Below, in pieces: positions 45,535 through 53,718 of a stretch of DNA of 64,000 nucleotides. Under the pieces are notes generated by a model. It did not search any database. It had not been told where the DNA came from and worked only from the letters and a program-made list of their open reading frames with translations. The DNA is from Desulfuromonadaceae bacterium (GTDB lineage: Bacteria > Desulfobacterota > Desulfuromonadia > Geobacterales > Pseudopelobacteraceae): the NCBI GenBank assembly GCA_028683435.1, contig JAQUIG010000001.1, positions 196,393 to 260,392 on the forward strand, read 5' to 3'. How positions within the stretch are numbered: position 1 is the stretch's first letter; every line of letters starts with the position of its first letter. A program made the translations under genes and the position numbers.

Positions 45535-46503
45535 CTATTCACCCACTACCAATAGGTTTACTACCAATCGAACCATCAAGTTCTTATTCTCAGGTTGGCT
45601 TTCGGCTATCAGCAGAGCAAGGGCGGTAAGCATGTTCTCATTGATATTAGCGTTCATCCCTTCTTGCCGCTGGTATAACACGAAAAGAAAACTTCCAATC
45701 CTCTTATTGCCATCAAGGAAAGGGTGATCCTTAATGATGAAATAAAGCAGGTGTGCTGCCTTCTCTTCCCGAGTCCGGTACAATGATTCACCGAACATAG
45801 TCTGTTCGATATTTCCAAGAATAGCATCTAAAGCATCGCCGCGTTCTGTCCCGAAAAGCCCAGTAGCTTCTCCATGTGTTTGCAATTCACATTTGAGGTC
45901 GGCTATGGCCTGCGCAGCATACTTGTAATCAAGAACACCTCTTGCTGGTTGGCAACCCGGTGGGAGGGCAAGAGCGTCTTCGTCATACTGTAACAGGAGC
46001 CGCCAAGTTTTTGCATAGCCCACGATCACGGCCAAAACATCCTGGCCAGCTTCCGTTACAAGAGCTTGGTTGGAGAGAGTACGAGCAAGCAGATCGACTG
46101 CCTGTTGCATCTCGGAAAGCCCCTTTTCGGCAATGCGGGTCTTATTGATGGTGTAGCCCTGGACAAGATGATCGCGGAGTACCTTTGTAGCCCACTGCCG
46201 GAATTTGGTGCCTTGTTTCGAATTTACCTTGTAGCCGACAGAAATTATTGCGTCGAGATTGTAATAATCAACTTGATATGTTTTCCCATCTGCGGCAGTT
46301 GTTGCACATTTTGCAACAACTGAATCCTTGTCGAGTTCTTTTTCTTTAAAAATATTGCTTAAATGCCTTGAAATACCTGATTTATCACGCGCAAAAAGAT
46401 CCGCCATTTGGTCAATGGTTAGCCATACCGTTTCCGCTTCAAGATGTACCTCAAGTTGCGTAGCTCCATCTTGGCCTTCATAAATGATGATTTGTCGAGT
46501 CAT
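45535..46503 (-). CDS. RhuM-family protein fused to a Fic/Doc domain
   Basis: 322 residues. Residues 1-115 match the RhuM (virulence RhuM/YdhL-like) domain: VWLTIDQMADLFARDKSGISRHLSNIFKE..., with GYKVNSKQGTKFRQWATKVLRDHLVQGY. The C-terminal third is a Fic/Doc fold with the active-site motif HPFLDGNKRIG, closer to the Doc form (HxFxDxNKR) than to HPFxxGNGR of AMPylating Fic proteins. It probably transfers a nucleotide or phosphate to a target; whether it is a toxin is not shown. An ATG at 46503 has no strong ribosome site. No antitoxin partner is adjacent. Confidence 0.85.
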   Translation of the reverse strand: MTRQIIIYEGQDGATQLEVHLEAETVWLTIDQMADLFARDKSGISRHLSNIFKEKELDKDSVVAKCATTAADGKTYQVDYYNLDAIISVGYKVNSKQGTKFRQWATKVLRDHLVQGYTINKTRIAEKGLSEMQQAVDLLARTLSNQALVTEAGQDVLAVIVGYAKTWRLLLQYDEDALALPPGCQPARGVLDYKYAAQAIADLKCELQTHGEATGLFGTERGDALDAILGNIEQTMFGESLYRTREEKAAHLLYFIIKDHPFLDGNKRIGSFLFVLYQRQEGMNANINENMLTALALLIAESQPENKNLMVRLVVNLLVVGE

Positions 46504-46687
46504 GATTTTGGGATCTCATTATATGAAACGGTTATTGTCTCCCAAACGATGCCAAATTCATAAGGCACTCCGATGCGTGCGGTCATATTAAGGCGGTTGG
46601 TATCTATGTACGTGATATTTCGTATTCTGATATATCACCTTCCTTCCAATCGCGGGGACAATCTTCGCACTCCCTTCAATCATTAAA

Positions 46688-47869
46688 TCAGAACGATAGA
46701 GCCTTAAACCCGTCAACCTGATCTGCAGCCGGGTCTATTTTATTGCCAAAATTATCTGTGCCGGAAAACTGGAATACGAGGTGGGATGGGTCTATTGTGC
46801 CGGTGGCAAAGGCGTTCTGAGAGATGGTGAAGGTGAGGGTTGCCTGCATTTTGGAGGGATCATATACCACGCGCTTCGGGGTTCTTGCGACGCTTGTTTC
46901 CGTATCCGAGTTCAGATTGACGCCGTTGTTGTACAGTCCGGCCTCGCCGCCGTTTGCCTTGGCTATGGACCAGTTGCCGACATTCATGATCGAAGCGGAA
47001 TCCATCTCCGTGTCGAACTGGAACACCATGGTGAAATCCTTTGAGGTGTTGGGTAAAAAGAGTGCGGCGTCAAGAGACTTGAGCAGCGTGCCGGGGCCGG
47101 TCAGGTTTTTGAAGCTCGAAGCATCGGGAAGGCTGGAAATGATCTTTGGTGCGAACAACGCCTGCTTGAGATCGCCGGCCAGAGTGCCGTTGCCCAATGT
47201 CGTGAGGATGTCGACCTGCTCCTGCGCCTTGTCGTTCTGGCCGAGCCCTTTATAGGCGTTGCCGAGCTCGAAATGGGCCTCCTCAAAATCCTTTTGCAAA
47301 GAGAGCGCCTTGGTGGCCAGGGCGACCGCATCGTCATACTTGCCCAGTTTGTTATCCACCATGGCGAGGCCGTAATAGCCGTGGGCATCTTTCGGTGCGA
47401 TTTTGGTGACTTTGGTAAACTGTACCTCCGCTTCGCCCAGCCGGTTGTTCTGGGCATAGATGTTGCCGAGGGCATAGGGGGCATAGGTGGATGACGGATC
47501 CATTTTTGCCGATATCTTGTACTGCTTTTCTGCTTCAGCGTTATTGCCGGCCTGCATATACGCGTTGCCGAGGCTGTTGTACGCATCGGCTGACGTCGGA
47601 TCGAGCCGGATCAGGTTTTTGTAGGCAACAACGGCGTCTGCGGTATTGTTCATTGCCAGATAGGTATTGCCCAGATTGTTATAGGCATCCGTGGAACTTG
47701 GATCCATGCTGAGTGCCTTCTTTAACTGGCCGATCGCTTCCGGGTATTTGCCGGCCTGGAGGAATGTACCGGCAGTCGACAGCGAGTATTGTGCAAGTGA
47801 AGCCCGCAGCTGGCTTTGGTCTGTAGAGAGGGCGGCGAACAGGTTGTTGGATGATGTGGTAAAGTCCAT
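46688..47869 (-). CDS. TPR protein with C-terminal Ig-like region
   Basis: 393 residues from the ATG at 47869 (AAAGGATC upstream); the track's 21-residue extension lies over its leader. Residues 30-240 hold about six TPR units (YNNLGNTYLAMNNTADAVVAY and similar). The C-terminal 130 residues (TMVFQFDTEMDSASI... ATLTFTISQNAFATGTIDPSHLVFQFSGTD) look like a bacterial Ig-like domain. No signal peptide is visible. It is divergent from the small sigma-28-controlled gene, which makes a flagellar role plausible, perhaps in secretion or assembly, but unproven. Confidence 0.78.
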   Translation of the reverse strand: MDFTTSSNNLFAALSTDQSQLRASLAQYSLSTAGTFLQAGKYPEAIGQLKKALSMDPSSTDAYNNLGNTYLAMNNTADAVVAYKNLIRLDPTSADAYNSLGNAYMQAGNNAEAEKQYKISAKMDPSSTYAPYALGNIYAQNNRLGEAEVQFTKVTKIAPKDAHGYYGLAMVDNKLGKYDDAVALATKALSLQKDFEEAHFELGNAYKGLGQNDKAQEQVDILTTLGNGTLAGDLKQALFAPKIISSLPDASSFKNLTGPGTLLKSLDAALFLPNTSKDFTMVFQFDTEMDSASIMNVGNWSIAKANGGEAGLYNNGVNLNSDTETSVARTPKRVVYDPSKMQATLTFTISQNAFATGTIDPSHLVFQFSGTDNFGNKIDPAADQVDGFKALSF

Positions 47870-47980
47870 GTTTTGATCCTTTATGGAACTGGCAATGACA
47901 TAAAGTAAAGGGTATGGATAATATATCGGCATTTTCGCTAAATATATAATTGTTTTTTTTGAGTATGATCAAATGTGTAG

Positions 47981-48007
47981 TATAGTTCTTCATATAGATG
48001 TCGATAA
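47981..48007 (+). promoter_or_regulatory. Sigma-28 (FliA) promoter
   Basis: TATAGTTC at 47981-47988, eleven bases, then GTCGATAA at 48000-48007 (seven of eight to GCCGATAA). It lies 41 bases before the small gene at 48049. Confidence 0.78.
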
Positions 48008-48048
48008 GCCATATATAGAGCATATTCGAAGCGCCAGGAGGTCTCCTC

Positions 48049-48237
48049 ATGTCAATGGCACAACTTTCACCCAATAGCGTTATTGCCAATCCTGCACATT
48101 TGAATCCACAGGTCAAGGCAGAGCAGGCAACATCGGCTCCTCAAATTAATCAGGATGCCCTGCAGTCGGTTCAGGCATCGAGGAGCGATACCGTGACAAT
48201 TTCTGCGCAAGCGCTGCAGAAGGCGGCACGTGATTGA
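48049..48237 (+). CDS. Small Ala/Gln-rich protein behind a flagellar promoter
   Basis: 62 residues. AGGAGG lies seven bases before the ATG, and a sigma-28 promoter lies 41 bases upstream, which together make it very likely real. The sequence has no signal peptide. Its C-terminal SRSDTVTISAQALQKAARD resembles a motif seen in short proteins near flagellar genes of related bacteria (from memory, not checked). Function unknown. It may share a message with the FlaG-like gene 115 bp downstream. Confidence 0.72.
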   Translation: MSMAQLSPNSVIANPAHLNPQVKAEQATSAPQINQDALQSVQASRSDTVTISAQALQKAARD

Positions 48238-48351
48238 GATAGCAAACAAAGAGAATCAAACAGCTTTGTGAAGCCAAAAAAGTCATTGAAGCGTTAAGCG
48301 CAAAGGTGTATAAACATTATTAATGCCTAAGATGAAGTAGTGGAGGATGCC

Positions 48352-48738
48352 ATGGATGTGAACTCGATAACAGGTGATGCGGCTGCGTACACGTTGCCGT
48401 CTTTGAGTGCGGCTGTCCCTCCAGGTCGGTCAACTACCGTGGCTTCAGCGGCAAATAACCCGCCATCAAGTCAAACGGAGCCGCCAAATGTTGTTGTAAA
48501 GGCCGATAACAAGATTTTTCCTGCGAACAAACAAGCTCCGGATGCAGGCATTGAAAAGCTGAATACGCCTGTTCGGGCAATGAGTCATGTTGTAGAGTCA
48601 TATAATCAGCAGGGGAAGGTACGGATCAAGTTCATGGACAGCAGCAACAATGTCGTCTATCAGATCCCTACGGAGATGGTAGCCAAGATGGAAGATCAAA
48701 TGCTGAAGCCGGAGACTGCCGCTGACGTTGAAGGATAG
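48352..48738 (+). CDS. FlaG-like flagellar protein
   Basis: 128 residues from the ATG at 48352, with GGAGG five bases upstream; the track's GTG at 48340 overlaps that site. The N-terminal 75 residues are disordered. The C-terminal part IKFMDSSNNVVYQIPTEMVAKMEDQM follows the FlaG pattern (VxVxDxxTGxVIRQIPxEE) in which FlaG proteins limit flagellar filament length in other bacteria. The match is short, so I call it FlaG-like. It probably belongs to the sigma-28-driven unit starting at 47981. Confidence 0.72.
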   Translation: MDVNSITGDAAAYTLPSLSAAVPPGRSTTVASAANNPPSSQTEPPNVVVKADNKIFPANKQAPDAGIEKLNTPVRAMSHVVESYNQQGKVRIKFMDSSNNVVYQIPTEMVAKMEDQMLKPETAADVEG

Positions 48739-48870
48739 ATGGCCCTTTAGATTTCTGACGGCTGTTATAATACTGTTTCATGGGTACCTGACAGGTATGG
48801 GGCTAAGCTTCGTACCTTTTTTTCATCCCGGTGTTCCCCCGCCGCTGGAAACAATTTTCAAGGAGCAGCC

Positions 48871-49857
48871 ATGCAGACAGATAAAGTTGCCATAGGCATA
48901 GATATCGGCGGAACAACCACCGCGTTCGGCTTTGTGGATCGTCAGGGCGGCCTGTTATTCGAGACGACCCTGGACACGCACGCTCATCAGCCGGCAGAGA
49001 CCCTTGTTGCCCGTCTTTGTGACGCTATCGGGAGTTTGCTCAAGGTGCTCCCGCCGCAGGTCAGGCTTTCGGGGATCGGCATCGGCGCCCCCAACGCCAA
49101 TTACCTCCGGGGGACGGTTGAAAATCCGCCTAATCTCAAATGGGGGGCGTCAACCAATCTGGTGGGGCCGTTTCGTCAGCGGTACGATCTGCCGGTCGCG
49201 ATCACCAATGATGCCAACGCCGCCGCAATCGGCGAGCTGCTGTTCGGCGGCGCCCGCGGGATGAAGCATGCAATTGTCATTACGCTCGGAACCGGCCTCG
49301 GAAGCGGCATCATCACCAATGGCGAGCTGCTGTACGGCGCCGACGGCTTCGCCGGTGAACTCGGCCATACGACCGTCGACCCGGGGGGACGGTCGTGCGC
49401 CTGCGGCAAGCGGGGATGTCTGGAGACGTACGTTTCCGCCACCGGCCTCTGCCGGAGCGTTTCCGAGCTGCTGGGACAACGGCGTGATCCGAGCACCCTG
49501 CGGGAGACCTGTTTCAGCCAGTTGACTTCAAAAATGATCTATGAAGCGGCCTGCGCCGGGGACAGCATTGCGCTGGCCGCCTTCGATTTTACGGCTCGTA
49601 TTCTCGGGATGAAGCTGGCCGACGCCGTTGCGCACACGAGCCCCGAAGCGATCTTTCTCTCCGGCGGGCTGGCGGCGGCGGGAGATCTGCTGCTGGCGCC
49701 GACACGGCGCTATCTGGAGGAGTTTCTGTTCACCCCGTACAGAGGGAAGGTAAAACTGCTCCGGTCGGGACTGCCGGAGAGTAGTGGTGCGGTTCTGGGT
49801 GCGGCGGCGCTGGCCTGGCATGAGGTGGACAAGGCAAAAATCACTACGCCCCGCTGA
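48871..49857 (+). CDS. ROK-family sugar kinase, probably glucokinase
   Basis: 328 residues. The ATP-binding motif GIDIGGTTTAFGFVD opens the protein. ROK signature residues follow: ITNDANAAAIGE, GTGLGSGIITNGELLYGADGFAGELGHTTVDPGG and the zinc site CACGKRGCLETY. The E.G. pattern (GELGH) supports hexose specificity. It would phosphorylate glucose or a related hexose at O6. The RBS is AAGGAG. Its 3' end overlaps the convergent molybdopterin gene by 14 bp. Confidence 0.92.
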   Translation: MQTDKVAIGIDIGGTTTAFGFVDRQGGLLFETTLDTHAHQPAETLVARLCDAIGSLLKVLPPQVRLSGIGIGAPNANYLRGTVENPPNLKWGASTNLVGPFRQRYDLPVAITNDANAAAIGELLFGGARGMKHAIVITLGTGLGSGIITNGELLYGADGFAGELGHTTVDPGGRSCACGKRGCLETYVSATGLCRSVSELLGQRRDPSTLRETCFSQLTSKMIYEAACAGDSIALAAFDFTARILGMKLADAVAHTSPEAIFLSGGLAAAGDLLLAPTRRYLEEFLFTPYRGKVKLLRSGLPESSGAVLGAAALAWHEVDKAKITTPR

Positions 49858-51853
49858 CCTCCACCGCCACATCATACAGCGTACTCCCGCGACCACCGTC
49901 CGTCAGTCGCTGCGACGTCAGGGCATTGACCCCGCGTTCACCGGGGATGAACTCCCGCCACCAGACCCCTTCGGTGACGACCGTTCCGGCCGGCACCCGC
50001 TCCGAAATCCGCAGTGTAAAACGGACCTCTCCCAGGTCATTGCAGGCGGTCACCGTTTGCCCATCAGCCAGACCACGCACAGCGGCATCTACCCGGTTCA
50101 TCAGCAGCTCCATGCATTTCTGCTTCGAGCGGAGATCGTCCTGCTCATAAAAACTGGAGTTGAGGGCGAACGGCGTGGTCGCCGGCTGCAGGCTGAGCGG
50201 ATAGCCGTCCCGTTCGGCATGGGTCGGGAGGAGGCGCGGCAACGTTTCTTCTTCCCTCACGTTCAGAATTTCAATTTTTCCCGATGGTGTTACCCATTCC
50301 ATCTTCGGCTCGGACTGTGGGGTCAGCATGACCGGCTCCCCCTGCCGCAACTTTTCGGTAACGGCAGCGTCCCGCCAGCGGTTTTCTCCGGCCAGCAGCA
50401 GCTCGATCAGTTCATCGGCCGAAAGGCGGAAAAACGGTTCATTCCACCCCATGCCCTCCGCCAGCAGACTGAACAGTTCCCAGTTGTTTTTTGCTTCACC
50501 GACCGGCGGAATCGCAGCGCTGCAGCGCTGGGCGTGGTAGCTGCCGTAGCAGCGGTACAGATCGGGATGTTCCAGCGAAGAGGTGGCCGGCAGGACGATA
50601 TCGGCATAGCGGGCGGTATCGGTGAGGAAACGTTCGTGGACGACGGTGAACAGCTCCTCCCGCTCCAGGCCGCGGATGACGGCGTTCTGGTCGGGGGCGA
50701 TCGCGGCAGGGTTTGAGTGATAGACATACAGCGACATCACCGGCGGATTGTCCAGTTCGGTCAGCGCCCCCCCCAGCTGATTCATGCTGACGGTTCGCGG
50801 CGAGCCTGCCATAAAATCCTCCCGTGTCACGCACTGCAGTGGAAAGGCTCCTCCGGTGGAGGTGCCGAGAAAGATGCCGCCACCCGGCTTGGTCCAGGCA
50901 CCGACGGCAGCGGGGAGACAACTGATCGTGCGGACGGTCATGGCACCGTTGCCGTAACGCGTCAGGCCGCTCCCCAAACGGATGAAGGGGGCCTTTGCCC
51001 GGGCGTACTCCCGCGCCAGCCGCTCGATGACCCCGGCCGACAGACCGCAAACCTCAGCCATCCGGGCAGGTGAGCAGTTCGGGAGAACCTGAGCCGCCAG
51101 CTCCTTGAAGCCGAGCACGTTGGCGGCGATGAATTCCCGGTCAAGCAGCCCTTCCCGCTCAATGACATGCAGCATCCCGAGCGCCAGAGAGCCATCCCCC
51201 CCGGGGCGGACCAGAAAGGTTTCGTCGGCCGCATCGCAGGTCGGTGTGCGGTAGGTATCGATCGTCCACAACCGGGCACCCTTTCGCCGGGCACTCTGGG
51301 CATCACGCATCGCGTGGATGCTGGTTGCAGCGGCATTGATTCCCCAGAGGATCACCAGATCGCTCTGTTCAACCTCGGCAGGGTCCATCGCCGGCGTATC
51401 CCCCATAAGCGTCTTCCATCCCGCATCCTTGGCGGGCGAACAGATCGTCCGTTCCAGCCGCGACGCTCCCAGCTTGTTGAAAAAGGCGTGGCCGGCATTG
51501 CGCTGCACGAGCCCCATCGTACCGGCATAGGAGTAGGGGAGGATGGCTTCTGCTCCGTGGTCGGCGATGATCACACGCCAGCGGCGGCAGATCGTTGCTG
51601 TCGCCTCTTCCCACGAGATCGGCTCGAATACTCCGTCCCCCTTCTTCCCGGCCCGCCGGAGCGGTGTCGTCAGCCGCCGGGGTGAGTGGACTGTACGCTC
51701 ATAATGCCCCATCTTCGGGCAGAGGAGGCCGCGGGTAACCGGGTGTCCAGGATCGCCGCTGACAGCGGTGGCGCGACAATTTTCAACGGTGACCAGCAGG
51801 CCACAGGCATCGGGGCAGTCATAGGGGCAGACGGAACGGGTTGTTACCGACAT
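49844..51853 (-). CDS. Molybdopterin oxidoreductase, formate dehydrogenase-like
   Basis: 669 residues. The N-terminal domain carries CPYDCPDACGLLV...GLLCPKM, giving a likely [4Fe-4S] site, followed by the molybdopterin core (VILWGINAAATSIHAM, RTPTCDAADETFLVRPGGDGSLALGMLHVI) and a C-terminal dinucleotide-binding domain (LQPATTPFALNSSFYEQ). It resembles the soluble, cofactor-only members of the DMSO reductase family, of formate dehydrogenase or assimilatory type. No electron-transfer subunit or membrane anchor is encoded beside it, so the substrate cannot be named. Confidence 0.88.
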   Translation of the reverse strand: MSVTTRSVCPYDCPDACGLLVTVENCRATAVSGDPGHPVTRGLLCPKMGHYERTVHSPRRLTTPLRRAGKKGDGVFEPISWEEATATICRRWRVIIADHGAEAILPYSYAGTMGLVQRNAGHAFFNKLGASRLERTICSPAKDAGWKTLMGDTPAMDPAEVEQSDLVILWGINAAATSIHAMRDAQSARRKGARLWTIDTYRTPTCDAADETFLVRPGGDGSLALGMLHVIEREGLLDREFIAANVLGFKELAAQVLPNCSPARMAEVCGLSAGVIERLAREYARAKAPFIRLGSGLTRYGNGAMTVRTISCLPAAVGAWTKPGGGIFLGTSTGGAFPLQCVTREDFMAGSPRTVSMNQLGGALTELDNPPVMSLYVYHSNPAAIAPDQNAVIRGLEREELFTVVHERFLTDTARYADIVLPATSSLEHPDLYRCYGSYHAQRCSAAIPPVGEAKNNWELFSLLAEGMGWNEPFFRLSADELIELLLAGENRWRDAAVTEKLRQGEPVMLTPQSEPKMEWVTPSGKIEILNVREEETLPRLLPTHAERDGYPLSLQPATTPFALNSSFYEQDDLRSKQKCMELLMNRVDAAVRGLADGQTVTACNDLGEVRFTLRISERVPAGTVVTEGVWWREFIPGERGVNALTSQRLTDGGRGSTLYDVAVEVSGA

Positions 51854-51972
51854 GGCGTATGTCCTTTTACTCCTGGAATGTCTGCACGACTATAGCCGAT
51901 TTCAAAAAACATTTGCAGATGAAATCGTTTTGATGCGATAACACCGGAGACTATAAATCTGAGAGGTGTACC

Positions 51973-52533
51973 ATGCCGCAACAATCGGAAATCCTTCATT
52001 ACGCCGTTTCTGTGGTCGGCAAAGACCGCCCCGGCATCGTGGCCGCCATAAGCGAGGGGCTTTTTAACCTCGGCTGCAACATCGCCGATTCCAGCTGCAC
52101 GATGCTGGGTGGCGAGTTTGCGATGATCCTGATTATCTCGCTTAAAAAGCCGTTTAGCAAATCACGGCTGCTTGAGGAGTTGAAACCGGTCTGCGACCGG
52201 ATCGGGATGACGCTGGGGGTTCGGACCCTCCATCCAGACGAGGTTGCCCGTCAGGAGAGTGACAGCGAGATCTGCATGATTTCGGTTTATGGCGCCGACC
52301 AGCCGGGCATCGTGTATCGCGTCACCCGCGAGCTTGCCGCTCTCAATATCAACATCACCGATCTCAATACCAAGCTGATCGGGACCGAGGAGGAGCCGGT
52401 CTACGTATTGATGCTGGAGGTGGCGCTGCCGGACGGCATGACCGCTGAAAAAGTGGAACGTACTCTGGCTGATCTTAAAAAAGAGCTGAACGTGGAGATC
52501 GGTGTTCGGGTCATTACGCCGGTGGCTTTCTAG
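51973..52533 (+). CDS. Double-ACT-domain protein (GcvR-like)
   Basis: 186 residues with two ACT domains: about 8-90 (YAVSVVGKDRPGIVAAISEGLFNLGCNIADSS) and about 98-180 (ISVYGADQPGIVYRVTRELAALNINITDL). This layout is that of the glycine cleavage system repressor GcvR and related amino-acid-sensing proteins. The start has GAGAGGTG upstream. It is three bases from def, so the two are co-transcribed. Whether it regulates glycine cleavage here is not known. Confidence 0.88.
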   Translation: MPQQSEILHYAVSVVGKDRPGIVAAISEGLFNLGCNIADSSCTMLGGEFAMILIISLKKPFSKSRLLEELKPVCDRIGMTLGVRTLHPDEVARQESDSEICMISVYGADQPGIVYRVTRELAALNINITDLNTKLIGTEEEPVYVLMLEVALPDGMTAEKVERTLADLKKELNVEIGVRVITPVAF

Positions 52534-52535
52534 CT

Positions 52536-53039
52536 ATGGCGGTTCAGCCAATTTTACGTTATCCGCATCCGGTGCTGAAAAAGCTCTGCCATCGGGTTGA
52601 AAAAATCGACCGGAAGATCCATGAGCTGATCACGGATCTTGTTGATACGATGCATGAGGGGCCCGGCTCAGTCGGTGTTGCTGCCTCGCAGATCGGCGTC
52701 ACGCTCCGCGTTTGTGTGGTTGATGTGTCGAAGAACCGTCACGGCAAAGAGAACAACCACGGCCTGCTCCGCATGATCAATCCGGAGATCACCGATCGCA
52801 GCGGTACGGCGACGATGCGCGAGGGGTGTATGAGTGTGCCTGATTACACCGGCGATGTCGATCGGGCCACCGAAATTACGCTGCAGTTCAGCGAGCCGGA
52901 CGGAAACCTCCGTGAGATAACCGCGAGCGGCTTTGAGGCGGTCGCAATCCAGCACGAAATGGACCATCTGGACGGTGTATTGTTCCTGGACCGGGTAACG
53001 AGCATCAAAACCGGGCTGTTCCGGCGAAAGAGCTATTGA
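52536..53039 (+). CDS. def: Peptide deformylase
   Basis: 167 residues, normal length. All three family motifs are present: GVAASQIGV (G-x-A-A-x-Q), EGCMSVPDY (EGCLS variant; the Cys is a metal ligand) and QHEMDHLDGV (HExxH). It removes the formyl group from the N-terminal methionine of nascent proteins using a metal ion. Start is ATG at 52536. It is followed after 20 bp by amrA, forming a three-gene operon with the ACT protein. Confidence 0.97.
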   Translation: MAVQPILRYPHPVLKKLCHRVEKIDRKIHELITDLVDTMHEGPGSVGVAASQIGVTLRVCVVDVSKNRHGKENNHGLLRMINPEITDRSGTATMREGCMSVPDYTGDVDRATEITLQFSEPDGNLREITASGFEAVAIQHEMDHLDGVLFLDRVTSIKTGLFRRKSY

Positions 53040-53059
53040 TTAACTGATGAGGTGAAACC

Positions 53060-53605
53060 ATGCCGGATCTCTTGACTAAAAAAGAACGTAAGGAACTGCT
53101 GAAGATCGCCCGGGAAACGGTTGTTGACTATGTCACAAACCGGAAAGTTCCCGCCGTCACATCAACATCACCGGGGTTGAACCTTCACTCCGGCTGCTTT
53201 GTCACGATTAAAGAGAAGGGGGAGCTGCGTGGGTGCATCGGCAATTTTGTCTCCGACCAGCCGCTTTATCTGCTGGTGCAGGAGATGGCGGTCTCGGCGG
53301 CAACCAGCGATCCCCGTTTTTATCCGATGAAACCAGAGGATCTGGCCGATTTTTCGCTTGATATCTCGGTGCTTTCACCACTGAAAAAGGCCGACTCGGT
53401 CGAGGAGATCAAGGTCGGAATCCACGGCATCTTCATCGTCAAAGGGAGTTATCGCGGCGTGCTGCTGCCTCAGGTGGCCACCGAATACGGCTGGAACCGT
53501 GACCAGTTCCTGCAGCATACCTGCATAAAAGCCGGTCTGCCAAAGGACGCCTGGCAGGGAGAATGTGACATTTATATCTTCAGTGCCCAGGTCTTTGGGG
53601 AGTAA
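53060..53605 (+). CDS. amrA: AmmeMemoRadiSam protein A (AMMECR1 domain)
   Basis: 181 residues forming a single AMMECR1 domain, with LRGCIGNF and the conserved GIFIVKGSYRGVLLPQVATEYGWNRDQFLQHTC. This family is associated with a radical-SAM protein (AmrS) and a Memo-like protein (AmrB), neither of which is nearby. RBS GATGAGGTG, ATG at 53060, probably last gene of the ACT-def-amrA operon. The last 142 bp recur at 55778-55919, beyond the AlbA_2 gene, so its 3' end seems to have served as an insertion site. Function of the family remains unclear. Confidence 0.92.
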   Translation: MPDLLTKKERKELLKIARETVVDYVTNRKVPAVTSTSPGLNLHSGCFVTIKEKGELRGCIGNFVSDQPLYLLVQEMAVSAATSDPRFYPMKPEDLADFSLDISVLSPLKKADSVEEIKVGIHGIFIVKGSYRGVLLPQVATEYGWNRDQFLQHTCIKAGLPKDAWQGECDIYIFSAQVFGE

Positions 53606-53634
53606 GCAGAGACCGCAAGAATAAGTCCCCCATC

Positions 53635-53706
53635 AGGCAATTGCCCCAATAATTGACCTCAGGCAATTACCGAGGCAATTATCTCATAATTGACCAACAA
53701 TTGACC
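53635..53706. repeat. Iterated short motifs after amrA
   Basis: AGGCAATT occurs at 53635, 53661 and 53673, and AATTGACC at 53651, 53688 and 53699, packed in about 70 bp just inside the left edge of the inserted segment. This resembles protein-binding iterons rather than random AT-rich DNA. Confidence 0.5.
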
Positions 53707-53718
53707 AATAGTGTCAAT

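Noticed and set aside
49784-50716. 310-codon plus-strand ORF opposite the molybdopterin oxidoreductase gene
   Set aside because: Shadow of the real gene; no ribosome site, no domain, low-complexity Arg/Gln composition.
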